Shown in pieces: positions 6,445 through 12,028 of a DNA stretch of 12,028 nucleotides (the stretch's first letter is position 1; each line of letters begins with the position of its first letter). The notes under the pieces were generated by a model, which was given only the letters and a program-made list of their open reading frames with translations, had not been told where the DNA came from and ran no database searches. A program made the translations under genes and the position numbers. The stretch is from Fidelibacterota bacterium UBA6817 (GTDB lineage Bacteria > Fidelibacterota > Fidelibacteria > Fidelibacterales > Fidelibacteraceae): assembly GCA_002452555.1 (NCBI GenBank), contig DKER01000060.1:16673-28700 (forward strand), written 5' to 3'.

Positions 6445-6812
6445 TACAATACTTCAGGTGCCATAGAGACAATTTTCATATACTGCTTTTCACGCAGTTC
6501 ACGGGCAACCGGTCCGAAAATACGGGTTCCAATAGGTTCACCCTGAGCATTGATCAATACGGCTGCATTTTCATCAAAACGGATATACGAGCCATCAGGA
6601 CGACCTACTTCTTTTTTTGTTCGAACGATTACCGCTTTGGCAACATCACCTTTTTTTGCCGTACCGCCAGGAATAGCCTGTTTAACGGCAACAACAATGA
6701 CATCACCGACTGTTGCATACCGGCGGCGTGTTCCGCCCAGGACTTTAATACACTGGACGACTTTCGCACCGGAGTTATCGGCGACCCGCAATTTGCTTTC
6801 AACTTGTATCAT
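6444..6812 (-). CDS. rplN: 50S ribosomal protein L14
   Basis: L14 is a beta-barrel 50S protein at the subunit interface; it forms bridges to 16S rRNA and is the docking site for the ribosome silencing factor RsfS. The 122-residue product has MIQVESKLRVADNSGAK, the GDVIVVAVKQAIPGG strand pair, RFDENAAVLIN (about residues 78-88) and the closing GTRIFGPVARELR with KIVSMAPEVL. Length and motif order match the family. ATG start with AAGG 9 nt upstream, 20 nt after rpsQ. This gene opens the spc block, but there is no promoter-sized gap before it. Confidence 0.99.
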   Translation of the reverse strand: MIQVESKLRVADNSGAKVVQCIKVLGGTRRRYATVGDVIVVAVKQAIPGGTAKKGDVAKAVIVRTKKEVGRPDGSYIRFDENAAVLINAQGEPIGTRIFGPVARELREKQYMKIVSMAPEVL

Positions 6813-6832
6813 CTCGCAATGCCTTTCACAGT

Positions 6833-7093
6833 TTAAACTTCGGGTTCGCGGTCAATGATTTCAACGAGACGCCATCTTTTGCGACTGCTTAAAGGGCGTG
6901 TTTCAACGATGCGAACGGTATCACCGATCCTGCATTCGTTTTTTTCATCATGGGCCATGAACTTCACACTGCGTGTGATATATTTTCCGTAGACCGGATG
7001 TTTAATTTTTCGGCTGATCAGGACAGTTATGGATTTATCCATTTTATCGCTGACCACTTTGCCAATTCGGACTTTTTGATTTCTAGTGCTCAT
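6833..7093 (-). CDS. rpsQ: 30S ribosomal protein S17
   Basis: S17 is a primary-binding OB-fold protein of the 30S body that organises 16S rRNA helix 11. The 86-residue product carries GKVVSDKMDKSITVLISRKIKHPVYGKYI (about residues 12-40), a KFMAHDEKNECRIGDTVRIVETRPLS segment (about 44-69), and ends KRWRLVEII plus a few residues, all typical. The ATG start is preceded by a weak GGGA-type site, 15 nt after the rpmC stop. Nothing unusual is seen in length or motifs. Confidence 0.98.
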   Translation of the reverse strand: MSTRNQKVRIGKVVSDKMDKSITVLISRKIKHPVYGKYITRSVKFMAHDEKNECRIGDTVRIVETRPLSSRKRWRLVEIIDREPEV

Positions 7094-7108
7094 TCATCAT
7101 CCCACTTC

Positions 7109-7309
7109 TTAGCGGTTACCCATTTCATATTCACGCAATATGGTCTTTAATTGGGCAATTTCTTTTTTAACTTTCTTAATTTTAAGAGGATTGTCAAGCT
7201 GTTGCAGAGCGTGCTGGAAGCGCAGATTCATGAGTGCTTCCTGATTGTCACGCAACTTGATAATTGCTTCTTCGCGTGTCACTTCTTTCAATTCTGTCTT
7301 GGACAGCAT
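7109..7309 (-). CDS. rpmC: 50S ribosomal protein L29
   Basis: L29 is a small helical hairpin protein next to L23 at the tunnel exit. The 66-residue product is almost entirely predicted helix. It has the core ALMNLRFQHALQQLDNPLKIKKVKKEIAQLKT (about residues 25-56), matching the L29 signature in which a helix with LRFQ is followed by a NP turn and a second basic helix. The ATG start is 7 nt after a perfect AGGAGG site lying in the last codons of rplP, one of the strongest ribosome-binding sites in the window. It occupies the standard L16-L29-S17 position. Confidence 0.97.
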   Translation of the reverse strand: MLSKTELKEVTREEAIIKLRDNQEALMNLRFQHALQQLDNPLKIKKVKKEIAQLKTILREYEMGNR

Positions 7310-7312
7310 AAC

Positions 7313-7732
7313 CTAACCTCCTATTTCCCGGCGGGATACCATTTTAGTTTTAATGGGAAGTTTGTTTGAAGCCAGACGAAAAGCCCGTTTCGCCATTTCT
7401 TCTGAAACGCCTTCCACTTCAAACATAATACGGCCGGGTTTAACTACTGCAACCCAGAATTCGGGTCCGCCTTTTCCCTTTCCCATACGGGTTTCAAGCG
7501 GCTTTTTACTCACCGGCTTATGAGGGAAGATACGAATCCACATTTTTCCGTGTTTACGGACAACACGGGAGATTGCAACACGGGCAGACTCTATTTGGCG
7601 GCTGGTAATCCAGGATGCTTCCAGTGCTTTCAAACCGAAATCACCGTAACTGACATCTGCTCCGCGAAATGAGACCCCTGTTCTGCGTCCTCTGTGTTGC
7701 CGGCGAAATTTTACCTTACGAGGCATTAACAT
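7313..7732 (-). CDS. rplP: 50S ribosomal protein L16
   Basis: L16 sits between the 50S central protuberance and the A-site tRNA elbow and is needed for the last steps of 50S maturation. The 139-residue product has MLMPRKVKFRRQHRG, QIESARVAISR, the KMWIRIFPHKP strand (about residues 63-73), then ETRMGKGKGGPEFWVA (80-95). Arg82 aligns with E. coli Arg81, the hydroxylation target of YcfD; whether this organism hydroxylates it cannot be told. There are two in-frame ATGs (7732 and 7726). The upstream one matches the E. coli N-terminal length and is 10 nt from a GGAG site, versus 16 nt for the other. Stop is TAG. Confidence 0.98.
   Translation of the reverse strand: MLMPRKVKFRRQHRGRRTGVSFRGADVSYGDFGLKALEASWITSRQIESARVAISRVVRKHGKMWIRIFPHKPVSKKPLETRMGKGKGGPEFWVAVVKPGRIMFEVEGVSEEMAKRAFRLASNKLPIKTKMVSRREIGG
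7317..7322 (-). promoter_or_regulatory. Ribosome-binding site of rpmC
   Basis: A perfect AGGAGG within the final codons of rplP, 7 nt before the rpmC ATG. Its position inside the upstream gene suggests re-initiation or coupling between L16 and L29. Confidence 0.85.
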
Positions 7733-7756
7733 GAGAAAAATTCTCCGTTCTTCGTT

Positions 7757-8386
7757 TTAGATTGTGTTTACTTCACCGTTGCAAATCCAGACTTTGATAC
7801 CGATACATCCGTAACTTGTATTGGCGGTTACTGATGCATAATCAATATCAGCTCGGAGTGTATGCAGGGGTACCCGTCCTTCTCTGGCAGATTCGATACG
7901 GGCCATTTCTGCTCCACCCAAACGTCCTGAACACTGAATACGAATTCCTTCAGCGCCCATACGCATTGTGCTCTGAATTGCACGTTTGATCGCACGTCTG
8001 AAAGAGACTTTTCTTTCAAGCTGTTGGGCAATATTTTCACCCACCAGATATGCGTCCAGTTCAGGTTTTTTGATTTCAACAATATTTACCTGAACATCAG
8101 ATTGTGTTAGTTTTCGAATTTCTTCACGAAGCTGATCCACTTCCTTCCCCTTGGCTCCGATAACAATTCCGGGTCTTGATGTGTGAATGGTTATCGTGAT
8201 CAGCTTAGTTGTCCTCTGGATTTCAATTTTGGATATCCCGCCCTTGGAAAGTCTTTTGCTCACATATTTCCGTAACATGAGATCTTCGGATAATTTTCCT
8301 GCAAAATTTCTTTCATCAAACCAGTTGGATAACCAACTTTTGGTGATACCCAGGCGAAATCCATAGGGATGTGTTTTCTGACCCAA
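7757..8386 (-). CDS. rpsC: 30S ribosomal protein S3
   Basis: S3 lies at the mRNA entry channel of the 30S and contributes to mRNA unwinding. The 209-residue product starts with GQKTHPYGFRLGI, carries a KH type-2 domain with the GAKG loop at residues 77-80, the entry-channel basic residues in RRAIKRAIQ (R130, R131, K134), and the C-terminal domain with SGRLGGAEMAR and SYGCIGIKVWI. The protein stops soon after that strand, so it lacks the C-terminal tail that makes E. coli S3 233 residues long. The start is TTG, chosen because it gives the invariant N-terminus and lies 6 nt after an AAGGAG site. The gap to rplP (24 nt) is the longest in the window. Confidence 0.99.
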   Translation of the reverse strand: MGQKTHPYGFRLGITKSWLSNWFDERNFAGKLSEDLMLRKYVSKRLSKGGISKIEIQRTTKLITITIHTSRPGIVIGAKGKEVDQLREEIRKLTQSDVQVNIVEIKKPELDAYLVGENIAQQLERKVSFRRAIKRAIQSTMRMGAEGIRIQCSGRLGGAEMARIESAREGRVPLHTLRADIDYASVTANTSYGCIGIKVWICNGEVNTI

Positions 8387-8389
8387 TCT

Positions 8390-8764
8390 CTACTCCTTTT
8401 TTGTCGATGCCGTTTCAGCTTTTTCAGGCATACCCACTTTCACCGTTACATGGCTTGACCGTTTGCGAATAATATAAGCCCGTCCCATTGATCTGGGCTG
8501 GATCCTGCGGGCAGTCGGTCCCTGATCTACATATGCCGCTTTAATTATCAACTCTTCAGGATTTGTCTTTGAACCTTCTTCTGTATCCAGATAATTGGAA
8601 ACAGCAGACCGAATTGTGTTTTCCACAATTTTTGCTGCTTTGTTCGGCAAAAAATGAAGAGTGTTCAGCGCATGATCAACCCGCTTACCGCGGATCAAAT
8701 CCAGCATCGGCTTGATCTTTTTTGCACTTTGATGTACATATTTATTGACTGCGCGTGCTTCCAT
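8390..8764 (-). CDS. rplV: 50S ribosomal protein L22
   Basis: L22 contacts all domains of 23S rRNA, and its long beta hairpin lines the exit tunnel opposite L4, forming the region where macrolide-resistance changes occur. The 124-residue product includes the SAKKIKPMLDLIRGKRVDHALNTL start (about residues 14-37), the KAAKIVENTIRSAVSNY helix and the hairpin with DQGPTARRIQPRSMGRAYIIRKRSSH (about 83-108). The conserved hairpin looks intact. It has a short Lys/Glu-rich C-terminal tail. ATG start with AGGA 5 nt upstream; TAG stop three bases before the rpsC TTG start. Confidence 0.98.
   Translation of the reverse strand: MEARAVNKYVHQSAKKIKPMLDLIRGKRVDHALNTLHFLPNKAAKIVENTIRSAVSNYLDTEEGSKTNPEELIIKAAYVDQGPTARRIQPRSMGRAYIIRKRSSHVTVKVGMPEKAETASTKKE
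8393..8398 (-). promoter_or_regulatory. Ribosome-binding site of rpsC
   Basis: AAGGAG within the last codons of rplV, 6 nt before the TTG at 8386. It decides the TTG start of S3. Confidence 0.88.
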
Positions 8765-8784
8765 TATTGTCCTGTCTTATCGTT

Positions 8785-9048
8785 TTATTTTTTCTTTTCA
8801 TGCCCACGATATGTTCGTGTCGGGGCAAATTCGCCTAACTTATGTCCTACCATGTTTTCTGTAACATATACAGGAATAAATTTCATTCCGTTATGCACAG
8901 CAAAGGTATAACCCACAAATTCCGGAGATATTGTTGACCGGCGAGCCCAGGTCTTAATAACTTTCTTCTTGCTGGTGTCTGCCTGTGCTTCGATCTTCTT
9001 CAGAATTTTTTCATCAACATAAGGACCTTTTTTCAGTGATCTTGACAT
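8785..9048 (-). CDS. rpsS: 30S ribosomal protein S19
   Basis: S19 is a 30S head protein that partners S13 in contacting the A-site tRNA and the central bridge to the 50S. The 87-residue product begins with the near-invariant MSRSLKKGPYVDEKILKKI, then TWARRSTISPEFVGYTFAVHNG and VGHKLGEFAPTRTYRGHEKKK. These are the standard S19 signatures at standard length. The ATG start is preceded by AAGGA 10 nt upstream, 13 nt after the rplB stop. Nothing unusual is seen. Confidence 0.99.
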   Translation of the reverse strand: MSRSLKKGPYVDEKILKKIEAQADTSKKKVIKTWARRSTISPEFVGYTFAVHNGMKFIPVYVTENMVGHKLGEFAPTRTYRGHEKKK

Positions 9049-9061
9049 ACTTCACGGTTCC

Positions 9062-9889
9062 TTATTTTTTACGGCGGGCTACGATATATTTATCGCTGCC
9101 TTTGTTTTTCTTACGAGTTTTATATCCTTTTGTCGGCTTACCCCATGGCGTTGTAGGATGTCCGCCGCCACTGGTTCTTCCTTCACCGCCGCCCATAGGA
9201 TGATCATGGGGGTTCATGGCAACGCCACGAACTTTGGGACGATTGCCCAGCCAGCGGTTTCTTCCTGCTTTACCCAGAGATATGTTTGCATGATCCTTAT
9301 TGCCGATTTGACCAATAGTAGCGTAACAGGTTTCAAGAATCATCCGCATTTCTCCCGAAGGAAGCTTAAGGGTGACATATTTACCTTCCTTTGCCATTAT
9401 CTGAGCAGCAGCACCTGCTCCCCGTGCTATCTGTCCGCCTTTTCCCGGCTTCATTTCAATATTGTGGACAATAGCTCCTGAAGGTATTTTATTCAAGGGT
9501 AAACTGTTGCCGACTTTAATCTCAACATTTTCCCCTGAAACAATCTCATCACCGACTTTTAACCCCAGAGGGGCAAGAATATAACGTTTTTCACCGTCTT
9601 TATATTGCAGCAATGCAATGTCTGCTGAACGGTTTGGATCATATTCCAAAGCAACAACTTTGGCGGGAATGTCAAATTTATTCCGCTTGAAATCAATGAT
9701 CCTGTATTTTCTTTTATGACCGCCGCCGGTCCTGCGGACTGTAACCCGTCCGTTTCCATTCCGTCCTGCCGACGAAGGATTGGCTTTAAGAAGATTCTTC
9801 TCCGGATCCTTTTTCGTCAGGTGGCTGAAATCTAGGGTTGTCTTCGTTCTGAGTCCGGGCGTATGCGGTTTATACGTTTTAATGGGCAT
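9062..9889 (-). CDS. rplB: 50S ribosomal protein L2
   Basis: L2 is one of the most conserved 50S proteins, needed for subunit association and peptidyl-transferase activity. The 275-residue product is full length, with the N-terminal extension and GRNGNGRVTVRRTGGGHKR (about residues 42-60), the OB-fold and SH3-like core, and the C-terminal NPHDHPMGGGEGR segment (226-238). His230 in DHP corresponds to E. coli His229, the residue linked to peptidyl transfer; the second histidine of the E. coli DHPHGG is Met here, a variant I recall from Bacteroidota and several other phyla. The ATG start has an AAGGA ribosome-binding site 8 nt upstream. It lies 11 nt after rplW. Confidence 0.99.
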   Translation of the reverse strand: MPIKTYKPHTPGLRTKTTLDFSHLTKKDPEKNLLKANPSSAGRNGNGRVTVRRTGGGHKRKYRIIDFKRNKFDIPAKVVALEYDPNRSADIALLQYKDGEKRYILAPLGLKVGDEIVSGENVEIKVGNSLPLNKIPSGAIVHNIEMKPGKGGQIARGAGAAAQIMAKEGKYVTLKLPSGEMRMILETCYATIGQIGNKDHANISLGKAGRNRWLGNRPKVRGVAMNPHDHPMGGGEGRTSGGGHPTTPWGKPTKGYKTRKKNKGSDKYIVARRKK

Positions 9890-9900
9890 AGATCTTTTCC

Positions 9901-10224
9901 TTAAACAGCAGTTTCACCTTCAAACAGATCAATTCTTTCTCCTTCACGCAGGGTTACCAGGGCTTTTTTCCAGTTTGCCCGTGTACCGTTCGTCCGAATG
10001 ACTTTTCCACCGCTGCGTACCGTCAAAGTTTTTGATTTGCCGTTTTGTCTCATTACAGCCACTTTCTCAACGTGAACATTGAAACGTTTTTCTACTGCAT
10101 CCTTTATTTCAAGTTTATTTGCAGCCATATCTACTTTGAATGCATACTTTCTTTCTGCATCAGACAGATATGTCATTTTTTCCGTGAGAAGGGGCTTGAG
10201 TATTATGTTTCTAACTTTTTCCAC
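9901..10224 (-). CDS. rplW: 50S ribosomal protein L23
   Basis: L23 sits at the exit of the nascent-chain tunnel and is the docking point for trigger factor, the signal recognition particle and the Sec translocon. The 107-residue product shows the early LKPLLTEKM motif (about residues 9-17), the KLEIKDAVEKRFNVHVEKV helix-strand (about 38-56), and the NWKKALVTLREGERIDLF end, in the family order. The start is GTG with an AGGTG ribosome-binding site that overlaps the rplD TAG stop; the next in-frame Met (residue 17) lies beyond the conserved TEK motif and would truncate the fold. It lies in the usual L4-L23-L2 order. Confidence 0.98.
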   Translation of the reverse strand: MEKVRNIILKPLLTEKMTYLSDAERKYAFKVDMAANKLEIKDAVEKRFNVHVEKVAVMRQNGKSKTLTVRSGGKVIRTNGTRANWKKALVTLREGERIDLFEGETAV

Positions 10225-10228
10225 CTTA

Positions 10229-10233
10229 CACCT
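10229..10233 (-). promoter_or_regulatory. Ribosome-binding site of rplW
   Basis: AGGTG overlapping the rplD TAG stop, 4 nt before the GTG at 10224. It supports GTG as the start of L23. Confidence 0.7.
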
Positions 10234-10861
10234 ATGCTTTAAGAATTGTGTTCAGTACTTCGGTGGCACTCTTTTCAATCAGCAAAACTTCACAATCAAG
10301 AATGTCAAATGTGGATGCTCTTTCCACAGGAATAACATATACATTGGGGACATTCCGGCTTGCCAGATACAACTCTTCTGAAATTTCTGTCACAAGAACC
10401 GTCAGTTTCTTGTCAGCAAGCTTTAAATTGTTGAGAAGTTCTACAAATTCTCTGGTTTTTGAGCTTTCCACCCGGATTTCATCAACAACAACCACTTTGT
10501 CATTTTTAAGCATTGTGGATAAGGCGCTGCGCCGTGCAAGACGTTTAACCTTTTTATTCAGTTTTTGGGTATACAGATGCGGCGTAGGCCCGAAAGCCTT
10601 TCCTCCGCCGACCCAAACGGGAGACCGGTTACTGCCGGAACGGGCTGTTCCCCGTCCCTTCTGACGCCAGGGTTTGCGACCGCCGCCTGAAACCTCTCCG
10701 CGTGATTTTGCTTTGTGGGTACCCTGCCGCATATTTGCAAGCTCTGCACGAACTGCCATATACATACAGTGTTCATTCGGCTCAATACCAAAAACCTCAG
10801 GAGATAGTTCCACGGTTGTATCCAGGGGACTGCCATCATTTTTTAATACGTGCAATTTCAT
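10232..10861 (-). CDS. rplD: 50S ribosomal protein L4
   Basis: L4 binds 23S rRNA domain I and lines the polypeptide exit tunnel with L22; in E. coli it also represses the S10 operon. The 209-residue product has the globular domain and the extended basic loop (about residues 48-100) containing GGGRKPWRQKGRGTARSGS and the PVWVGGGKAFGP motif. The frame extends three codons upstream to a TTG at 10870, but the ribosome-binding site AGAGGA abuts that TTG directly and is 9 nt from the ATG at 10861. The resulting MKLHVLKNDG start is also the family norm, so the ATG is chosen. The stop is TAG, with rplW starting 7 nt later. Confidence 0.98.
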   Translation of the reverse strand: MKLHVLKNDGSPLDTTVELSPEVFGIEPNEHCMYMAVRAELANMRQGTHKAKSRGEVSGGGRKPWRQKGRGTARSGSNRSPVWVGGGKAFGPTPHLYTQKLNKKVKRLARRSALSTMLKNDKVVVVDEIRVESSKTREFVELLNNLKLADKKLTVLVTEISEELYLASRNVPNVYVIPVERASTFDILDCEVLLIEKSATEVLNTILKA

Positions 10862-10866
10862 CTGTA

Positions 10867-11490
10867 TCAATCCTCTAACTTCGTAATGCGGATAATCCCG
10901 TTTCGTGAACCGGGAACACTTCCCTTAACAAGAAGAAGATTCTTTTCCCTGTTCACTTCAACAATCCGAAGGTTTCTGATTGTAACTGTTTCATTTCCCA
11001 TCTGTCCTGCCATTTTCATGCCTTTCCATACTCTGGAAGGAGATGAACTGGCACCAATGGAACCGGGAGCTCTGAAACGATCGCTTTGGCCATGCGTTTT
11101 CGGTCCGCCGCGAAATCCGTGACGCTTTACGCCGCCTTGAAATCCTTTCCCTTTTGATGTTCCGGTTACTGCAACAACATCACCCGGTTTGAACATTTCA
11201 ACCGTTATTTCAGATCCTGCTGTCAGGCCGTCTACATCAAAATCCCGAAATTCTTTCAGCGTGCGGAGCGTCTTACCGCTCTTTTTCAAATGCCCGAGTT
11301 TGGGCTTATTCAAAACTTTATCCCGTATCTCTTCAAATCCCAATTGAACCGCATTGTAACCGTCTTTATCATGAGTTTTGATCTGTGTAACATAACACGG
11401 ACCTGCTTCAATGACAGTAACGGGTATATTCCGGCCGTTCTGGTCAAAAATACGGGTTATACCGATTTTTCGTCCGATAATTCCGTTCAC
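10867..11490 (-). CDS. rplC: 50S ribosomal protein L3
   Basis: L3 is an early-assembly 23S rRNA-binding protein whose long loop reaches close to the peptidyl-transferase centre. The 207-residue product is full length. It begins with the typical GIIGRKIGITRIF motif, carries VTGTSKGKGFQGGVKRHGF (about residues 108-126) and the tip segment GSIGASSSPSRVWKG (about 143-157), then KMAGQMGN. The start codon is GTG, three bases after the rpsJ stop, preceded by an AAAGGT ribosome-binding site 7 nt away. In E. coli the tip reads GSIGQNQ and Gln150 is methylated by PrmB; here the aligned residue is Ser149, so that modification cannot occur. The TGA stop lies 5 nt before rplD. Confidence 0.99.
   Translation of the reverse strand: MNGIIGRKIGITRIFDQNGRNIPVTVIEAGPCYVTQIKTHDKDGYNAVQLGFEEIRDKVLNKPKLGHLKKSGKTLRTLKEFRDFDVDGLTAGSEITVEMFKPGDVVAVTGTSKGKGFQGGVKRHGFRGGPKTHGQSDRFRAPGSIGASSSPSRVWKGMKMAGQMGNETVTIRNLRIVEVNREKNLLLVKGSVPGSRNGIIRITKLED
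10871..10876 (-). promoter_or_regulatory. Ribosome-binding site of rplD
   Basis: AGAGGA, 9 nt before the ATG at 10861 and directly touching the in-frame TTG at 10870. The spacing rules out the TTG and fixes the ATG as the L4 start. Confidence 0.8.
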
Positions 11491-11493
11491 CGC

Positions 11494-11802
11494 TTATACC
11501 TTTATTTCTATATCAACACCTGCAGGTAAATCAAGCTTCATCAGTTCATCGATCGTTTTTGTGGTTGTATTCAGAATTTCTACAATTCTTTTATGCACTT
11601 TGATCTGAAACTGCTCACGTGATTTTTTATTCACATGAGGTGAACGCAATACTGTGTAGACAGATCTCCGGGTAGGCAGTGGAATGGGACCCGCAATAAC
11701 GGCTCCGGTGGCCTTAGCCCGTTGAACAATCTTTTCAGTTGATTTATCCAACAGGTTATGATCGTATGATTTCAACGCTATTCTAATTTTTTGTCCAGCC
11801 AT
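11494..11802 (-). CDS. rpsJ: 30S ribosomal protein S10 (NusE)
   Basis: S10 is a 30S head protein and, as NusE, a transcription antitermination factor that pairs with NusB. The 102-residue product has the usual length. It shows the N-terminal KIRIALKSYDH strand-helix start, the TGAVIAGPIPLPTRR segment (about residues 32-46), the long ribosome-penetrating loop and the SREQFQIKVHKR signature (about 61-72). The ATG start gives a normal N-terminus. The upstream ribosome-binding site is weak (only an AAGAAAG-like run), and the tuf stop lies 15 nt upstream, so initiation may rely on coupling to tuf translation. No S10-type leader RNA fits in this gap. Confidence 0.99.
   Translation of the reverse strand: MAGQKIRIALKSYDHNLLDKSTEKIVQRAKATGAVIAGPIPLPTRRSVYTVLRSPHVNKKSREQFQIKVHKRIVEILNTTTKTIDELMKLDLPAGVDIEIKV
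11498..11503 (-). promoter_or_regulatory. Ribosome-binding site of rplC
   Basis: AAAGGT within the last codons of rpsJ, 7 nt before the GTG at 11490. It supports GTG as the start of L3. Confidence 0.75.
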
Positions 11803-11817
11803 GTTCGTATACTTTCT

Positions 11818-12028
11818 TTATTCAATGATATCGGTAACGACACCGGCACCCACGGTCCGCCCGCCTTCGCGGATGGCGAATCGCAGTTCTTTTTCCATGG
11901 CGATGGGAACGATCAACTCGACATCAAATGCGATATTGTCGCCCGGCATTACCATCTCTACACCTTCCGGCAGTTCTACGGATCCGGTCACATCGGTTGT
12001 CCGAAAATAAAACTGGGGACGATAACCG
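11818..12028 (-). CDS. tuf: Elongation factor Tu, C-terminal fragment (5' end outside window)
   Basis: This is the last 69 codons of EF-Tu, the GTPase that carries aminoacyl-tRNA to the ribosomal A site. The gene runs off the right edge, so the GTP-binding domain and domain 2 are not visible. What is seen is domain 3: it opens with GYRPQFYFRTTDVTG, continues through LPEGVEMVMPGDN and ends with RFAIREGGRTVGAGVV, all strongly conserved in EF-Tu. The alanine of RFAIREGG, which corresponds to E. coli A375 (a kirromycin-resistance position when mutated), is the wild-type residue. The reading frame is open and ends in TAA. rpsJ follows after only 15 nt, so this copy sits at the str/S10 operon boundary as tufA does in E. 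coli. Identity is certain; whether a second tuf exists elsewhere cannot be judged. Confidence 0.97.
   Translation of the reverse strand, partial: GYRPQFYFRTTDVTGSVELPEGVEMVMPGDNIAFDVELIVPIAMEKELRFAIREGGRTVGAGVVTDIIE

Noticed and set aside
6434..6472. A longer L24 starting at the ATG at 6472.
   Set aside because: It would overlap rplN by 29 nt and add 13 residues not found in L24; the GTG at 6433 has a well-spaced AGGAG.
6318..6836. A 172-codon open frame on the plus strand opposite rplX and rplN.
   Set aside because: It crosses several real genes in antisense, has a Phe/Thr/Asn/Ser-rich composition typical of a shadow frame, no ribosome-binding site that stands out and no recognisable family.
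7733..7756. The 24-nt rpsC-rplP gap as a possible promoter or terminator.
   Set aside because: Too short for a promoter with both boxes, no GC-rich hairpin with a T run, and it contains the GGAG site of rplP.
7757..7790. Short C-terminus of S3 as a possible truncation.
   Set aside because: All S3 domains are complete and tails after the KVWI strand vary widely among bacteria, so this is normal variation.
10558..10839. A 93-codon minus-strand frame within rplD.
   Set aside because: Alternate-frame shadow of the L4 basic loop, with odd Trp/Cys/Arg composition and no family match.
1..12028. Search for an undescribed system: mobile elements, CRISPR arrays, tRNA genes, toxin-antitoxin or defence genes.
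   Set aside because: The whole window is accounted for by universal translation and secretion genes with gaps of at most 24 nt; no room or signal for inserted elements was found.

Overview
This window is one uninterrupted, tightly packed bacterial ribosomal-protein superoperon, transcribed entirely from the minus strand (right to left). In transcription order it reads tuf (3' end only) - rpsJ - rplC - rplD - rplW - rplB - rpsS - rplV - rpsC - rplP - rpmC - rpsQ - rplN - rplX - rplE - rpsZ (type Z S14) - rpsH - rplF - rplR - rpsE - rpmD - rplO - secY - map - infA - rpmJ - rpsM. That is 26 complete genes and one partial gene. Every complete gene matches a universal bacterial family at near-normal length, and no hypothetical, mobile, phage, CRISPR or defence genes are present.

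Layout: 11818-12028 is the tail of the str-operon gene tuf. 7.1-11.8 kb is the S10 block (S10, L3, L4, L23, L2, S19, L22, S3, L16, L29) with S17 (6833-7093) completing it. 2.8-6.8 kb is the spc block (L14, L24, L5, S14, S8, L6, L18, S5, L30, L15). 0.4-2.8 kb holds secY, map, infA and rpmJ. The first 385 bases are rpsM, which opens the alpha block (rpsK, rpsD, rpoA and rplQ would normally follow beyond the left edge). The largest gap between genes is 24 nt (7733-7756). Three junctions overlap (rplX/rplE, rpmD/rplO, rplO/secY). No promoter, terminator or r-protein leader of ordinary size can fit inside the window, so the genes are probably co-transcribed and translationally coupled. The products assemble the 30S and 50S subunits. 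SecY forms the membrane channel that receives chains from the L23/L29 exit region, Map trims initiator Met, and IF-1 and EF-Tu serve translation.

Organism: a bacterium with moderate, slightly AT-leaning base composition. The order secY-map-infA-rpmJ-rpsM with no adk, L3 with SSSPSRV at the tip where E. coli has QNQTPGKV, and L2 with DHPMGGGEGR are reminiscent of Bacteroidota/Chlorobiota and other FCB-group lineages. The tuf-rpsJ junction and the zinc-type short S14 suggest a member outside core Bacteroidota. This placement is tentative and rests on remembered family patterns, not a tree.

The window does not contain an evident new system. Points worth a second look are modest: six of 26 starts are GTG/TTG, each following a recognisable ribosome-binding site; the intergenic space that holds the classic L4, S8 and S4 operators in E. 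coli is missing; L3 lacks the glutamine methylated by PrmB in E. coli; and A8 tracts occur in rpmD and secY.
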